Origin: Prolixibacteraceae bacterium
GTDB lineage: Bacteria; Bacteroidota; Bacteroidia; Bacteroidales; Prolixibacteraceae
Direction of reading: 5' to 3'
Assembly: GCA_016930735.1 (NCBI GenBank)
Contig: JAFGGF010000257.1
Location: 1-10,331, forward strand
Length of the DNA stretch: 10,331 bases
Shown here piece by piece: positions 8,601 through 10,331 of this stretch. A program made the translations under genes and the position numbers. Each line of letters begins with the position of its first letter. The first letter of the stretch is position 1. Under the pieces are notes generated by a model, which saw only the letters and a list, made by a program, of their open reading frames with translations, was not told where the DNA came from and did not search any database.

Positions 8601-9283
8601 TCATGTGCATCGGCATCTTCACTGTTAATAAAATGAACATCATTGGTTGCAATAACCTTTATTTCGTGTTTTTCTGACAGTTCCAGCAACTTCTCATTCA
8701 CTTCCACCTGCCGGTCGTAAACATCGGCACGCATTTCAGGCAACTCCGAAGGATGGCGCTGTAATTCAAGGTAAAAATCTTCACCAAAGTGTTTTTTAAA
8801 CCACGCTAATGTTTCTTCAGCCTCTTTTAAATGGTTGTTAAGTAACAGTTGCGGTACTTCTCCACCCAAACAAGCCGATGAAACGATAAGCCCTTCCTTA
8901 TATTTTTCAAGAAGTGATTTATCAATCCTGGGTTTATAATAAAAACCTTCGTTATTGGCAATTGAAATCAGCTTGATCAGGTTCTGATAACCGGTTTTGT
9001 TTTTTGCAAGTAAAATCAGGTGAAATCCCGACCGGTCAACTTTATCGGTTTTATCTTCTATAGAACGGGCTGCCACATAAGTTTCACACCCTAAAATGGG
9101 TTTTATTTCCTGTTTTTTACATTCGTTATAAAATTCCTTGATACCTAACATGGTTCCATGATCTGTCAGCGCAAGGGCAGTCATTCCATCGTTTTTTGCT
9201 TTTGAAACCAATCCTGAGATACTGGCAGCCCCATCTAAAATTGAGTATTGAGAATGTACGTGTAAATGCGTAAAAGGTACCAT
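5639..9283 (-). CDS. dnaE: DNA polymerase III alpha subunit (DnaE)
   Basis: The replicative polymerase catalytic subunit, 1214 residues. Domains in order: PHP domain (about 1-290) with HLHVH at 6-10, TDHG at 40-43, GCETY at 65-69, FHLILLAKN and NDVHF; the polymerase core with GPGRGSAAGA, the catalytic aspartate cluster PDVDIDF (D443/D445/D447) and the third catalytic aspartate D598 in MDFLGLKTL; the finger region with FNKSHSVCYAHIAYQTGYLKAH; a helix-hairpin-helix (GVGEGAARDI, about 880-895); a beta-clamp-binding peptide QQSLF at 973-977; and an OB domain (about 1046-1110). I start at ATG 9283, preceded by a purine-rich tract and giving the usual FTHLHVH beginning; a longer reading from a TTG at 9319 adds 12 residues that do not look conserved. 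It heads a probable unit with trxA and the DUF58 gene. Confidence 0.97.
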   Translation of the reverse strand: MVPFTHLHVHSQYSILDGAASISGLVSKAKNDGMTALALTDHGTMLGIKEFYNECKKQEIKPILGCETYVAARSIEDKTDKVDRSGFHLILLAKNKTGYQNLIKLISIANNEGFYYKPRIDKSLLEKYKEGLIVSSACLGGEVPQLLLNNHLKEAEETLAWFKKHFGEDFYLELQRHPSELPEMRADVYDRQVEVNEKLLELSEKHEIKVIATNDVHFINSEDADAHDLLICLNTGKDLDDPNRMRYTKQEWFKTTEEMNQLFADVPESLGNTAEIVEKIELYELNASPIMPFFPIPKDFGTEEEYRKKYSEEVLLEEFGKESFDRLGGYGRIIRIKLEAAYLRHLTYGGAKKRYGDPLPEEVSTRLDFELDTIKTMGYPGYFLITQDFINQARKMGVLVGPGRGSAAGAAVSYCVGITNIDPIKYDLLFERFLNPDRISLPDVDIDFDDDGRQQVLDWVAEKYGRDKVAHICTFGTMATKLAIRDVARVLKLPLPEADRLAKLVPEAPKMTFEKAFKASAELKNELNSDNPVVVDTLKFAKTLEGSVRQTGVHACGILISRDPLTNHIPLMSTKDEELKTTQYDGRFVEDIGLLKMDFLGLKTLSIIKETLENIKLSKGIDINIETIPWDDKITYELFSRGETTAIFQFESDGMKKHLRDLKPNRFEDLVAMNALYRPGPMEYIPDYIARKHGRQKVDYDVPMMKKYLDETYGITVFQEQVMLLSRLLAGFTRGDSDTLRKAMGKKQFAVMDKLKVKFIEGCKANEQFVDECKLAQKEPDTVIEKIWKDWQAFASYAFNKSHSVCYAHIAYQTGYLKAHYPAEFMAANLSRNLSNITDITKLMKECRRMKLKVLGPDVNESFIKFNVNREGNIRFGMAAVKGVGEGAARDIITARGKEGEFKTVFDFVERVNLQSVNKKNLEALAMAGAFDGLKHVKRSQFFAGEDINDSTTFIEKLIRYGNKVQSEKQSMQQSLFGDFAAGSVVQKPAIPDVDEWANIIFLEKEKSLIGVYLTSHPLDDYKFEMEHFCTPNVALKDLNNNIELFKERDLVLGGMVTDAKESVSKNGNPYSILTLTDYSDSYQFYFFKNNYIDFGKYCKTGLFILVRGKVQKRFNQESYEFKISNIDLLSEVRKSYVKSVTINIPLEQLNKSVIEEIEHYTKNKKGKSMLKFQVFDKENNRDIEMFSRNTRINFDNDFVSFIENHPDIGYRIN

Positions 9284-9299
9284 CTTCTTTCTTTCTTCA
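9284..9299 (-). promoter_or_regulatory. Purine-rich ribosome-binding tract that fixes the dnaE start
   Basis: On the minus strand this reads TGAAGAAAGAAAGAAG directly before the ATG at 9283. Such A/G tracts are among the stronger translation signals in a window where Shine-Dalgarno sequences are otherwise weak, and it supports the ATG over the upstream TTG at 9319. Confidence 0.5.
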
Positions 9300-9341
9300 C
9301 TTATTTCTTTCAAACACAACTGTTGTTAACACACTTTTATA

Positions 9342-9375
9342 CAAATAATAAGTTTAAAACAGCTTATATTTCAAA
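9342..9375 (-). promoter_or_regulatory. Weak candidate promoter for dnaE
   Basis: On the minus strand a TTTG (9372-9375) is followed after 21 bp by TATTATTTG (9342-9350), which resembles TAnnTTTG with one extra base between TA and TTTG. The location, about 60 bp before the dnaE ATG and downstream of the neighbouring terminator, is right for a promoter, but the imperfect -7 element makes this tentative. Confidence 0.3.
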
Positions 9376-9446
9376 TAGTTTTTCCCGTCAAATAAAATTA
9401 AAGAAATATATTGCCTGAAGGGTCAATTGTTGATAAATATTGATAT

Positions 9447-9470
9447 AAAAAAGCCCGGCATTGGCCAGGC
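9447..9470 (-). terminator. Intrinsic terminator for the greA-HIT unit
   Basis: The minus-strand RNA reads GCCUGGC, loop CAAU, GCCGGGC, then six U. The seven-pair stem includes one G-U wobble and is followed at once by the U tract, the form of a Rho-independent terminator. It begins 23 bases after the HIT stop codon. Read as plus-strand RNA the same stem has a C-A mismatch and only four U, so it is oriented mainly for the minus strand. Confidence 0.85.
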
Positions 9471-9492
9471 TTTTATATCATTCAAAATCAGT

Positions 9493-9888
9493 TTATTTTA
9501 TTTCCGAAATAATTTTTTGCTGAATTTCTTTAAATTCCTCCTCAGACAATTTCAGTTTTTTTGAAAAATTCAGCAGGTCGGCTTCATACTTCATCGGGAC
9601 AAGATGAATATGGGCGTGAGGTACTTCAAGTCCCATAACCAAAACTCCGACTTTTTCACACCGCATTGCTCGTTTTAGTCCTTGTGCAACTTTTTTTGCG
9701 AATAATTGCAATCCGCTATAAATCTCATCATCAAGGTCAAACAAATAATCGACTTCAATCCTGGGAATCACAAGCGTATGCCCTTTTGCAACAGGAGATA
9801 TATCAAGGAAAGCAAAATAATTTTCATCTTCAGCAACCTTGTATGAAGGTATTTCACCTTTCGCAATTTTTGAGAAAATAGTATCCAT
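9493..9888 (-). CDS. HIT-family nucleotide hydrolase/transferase
   Basis: A 131-residue cytoplasmic protein of the histidine triad superfamily, Hint/Fhit-like. The N-terminal part (IFSKIAKGEIPSYKV...FAFLDISPVAKGHTLVIP) forms the usual nucleotide-binding half, with H37 in GHTLVIP. The triad is H91-A-H93-I-H95-L in VPHAHIHLVPM; by family analogy H93 is the nucleophile that forms a nucleotidyl intermediate. Members cleave nucleoside phosphoramidates or dinucleoside polyphosphates; which of these applies here cannot be told. One departure from many relatives is VLVMGLEVPHAHIH, where the residues before the triad are often a Gly/Asn-rich NxGxxAGQ-like loop. The ATG directly follows the greA stop codon with no gap, so translation is probably coupled. 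A strong terminator follows it. Confidence 0.92.
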   Translation of the reverse strand: MDTIFSKIAKGEIPSYKVAEDENYFAFLDISPVAKGHTLVIPRIEVDYLFDLDDEIYSGLQLFAKKVAQGLKRAMRCEKVGVLVMGLEVPHAHIHLVPMKYEADLLNFSKKLKLSEEEFKEIQQKIISEIK

Positions 9889-10331
9889 TTAAATAGAAAT
9901 ATCAATTATTTCAAACGGGATGATCCCTGACGGGACTTTAATTTCCACAGCATCACCTACTTTTTTGCCAATCAAACCTTTTGCAATAGGTGTTTTAACT
10001 GAAATCTTGTTTTCTTTCAGGTTTGCTTCGCTTTCCGGCACAATTGTATACTGCATGGTAGCATTATTTTTCCTATTCCGGATTGTTACTTTGTTAAGAA
10101 TCTGAACTTTGTCTGTATTTATTTTTGATTCGTCCAATATCCTGGCATTGGCAATTTTAGATTGCAATTCTGATATTTTTGCTTCAAGAAGGCCTTGCGC
10201 ATCTTTGGCAGCATCGTATTCGGCATTTTCTGAAATATCGCCTTTTTCGATTGCTTCACCGATTTGTTTTGAAATAGCAGGCCGTTCAATATTCACAAGA
10301 TTTTCAAGGTCTTCTTTTAACTTTTTTAAAC
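9889..10331 (-). CDS. greA: Transcription elongation factor GreA, 5' end beyond the window
   Basis: GreA inserts its coiled coil into the secondary channel of paused, backtracked RNA polymerase and stimulates transcript cleavage. The visible part has 146 codons before the stop. It opens within the first helix (LKKLKEDLENLVNIERPAISKQ in two pieces either side of 10296) and continues through the coiled-coil tip GDISENAEYDAAKD, which carries the conserved acidic pair of the family, then the second helix (LLEAKISELQSKIANARIL) and the C-terminal FKBP-like domain, with TIVPESEAN and GKKVGDAVEIKVPSG. A GTG at 10296 could be mistaken for the start, but the same frame stays open and matches the family upstream to the window edge; about a dozen N-terminal residues are missing. 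Its TAA directly abuts the HIT start codon. Confidence 0.95.
   Translation of the reverse strand, partial: LKKLKEDLENLVNIERPAISKQIGEAIEKGDISENAEYDAAKDAQGLLEAKISELQSKIANARILDESKINTDKVQILNKVTIRNRKNNATMQYTIVPESEANLKENKISVKTPIAKGLIGKKVGDAVEIKVPSGIIPFEIIDISI

Noticed and set aside
9317..9319. TTG at 9319 as the dnaE start
   Set aside because: It adds 12 residues not expected in the family, whereas the ATG at 9283 has a purine-rich tract directly before it and gives the standard N terminus.
10291..10296. GTG at 10296 as the greA start
   Set aside because: The frame stays open to the window edge and the upstream residues LKKLKEDLENL match the first GreA helix, so the gene is truncated by the window rather than short.

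Overview
The window looks like a chromosomal housekeeping segment of a Bacteroidota bacterium. The evidence is low to moderate GC, poor Shine-Dalgarno sequences, promoter-like elements matching the Bacteroidota -7 consensus TAnnTTTG, and ParE, DnaE and GreA sequences of the type I associate with that phylum. Genus cannot be set from the sequence alone. I see no tRNA, rRNA, CRISPR array, insertion sequence or prophage gene.

Layout, left to right. From 1 to 1688 (minus) lies most of parE, the ATPase/Toprim subunit of topoisomerase IV, cut at its 3' end by the window edge. A 249 bp AT-rich divergent intergenic region follows. It carries a -7 element facing parE and a fuller -33/-7 promoter facing right, the latter overlapped by a near-perfect palindrome. 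From 1938 to 4279 (plus) lies a compact three-gene cassette: a six-helix membrane protein, a small winged-helix regulator overlapping it by 11 bp, and, 10 bp later, a secreted serine alpha/beta hydrolase. This is the only accessory-looking part of the window.

From 4285 to 9283 (minus) lie, in transcription order, dnaE (replicative polymerase alpha subunit), trxA (thioredoxin) and a DUF58/VWA-like gene, with gaps of only 46 and 39 bp, so probably co-transcribed. The DUF58 gene converges on the hydrolase gene with 5 bp between stop codons. Upstream of dnaE sits a hairpin terminator, oriented to end the next unit to the right: greA (5' end beyond the window) followed directly by a HIT-family hydrolase gene, the stop codon of greA abutting the start codon of the HIT gene.

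The genes cover core DNA topology, replication, redox balance and transcript cleavage. The points most worth following are the membrane protein/regulator/hydrolase cassette with its candidate operator, and the PHP domain of DnaE, whose metal-ligand positions look intact, unlike in E. coli DnaE. I found no clear sign of a wholly new system.
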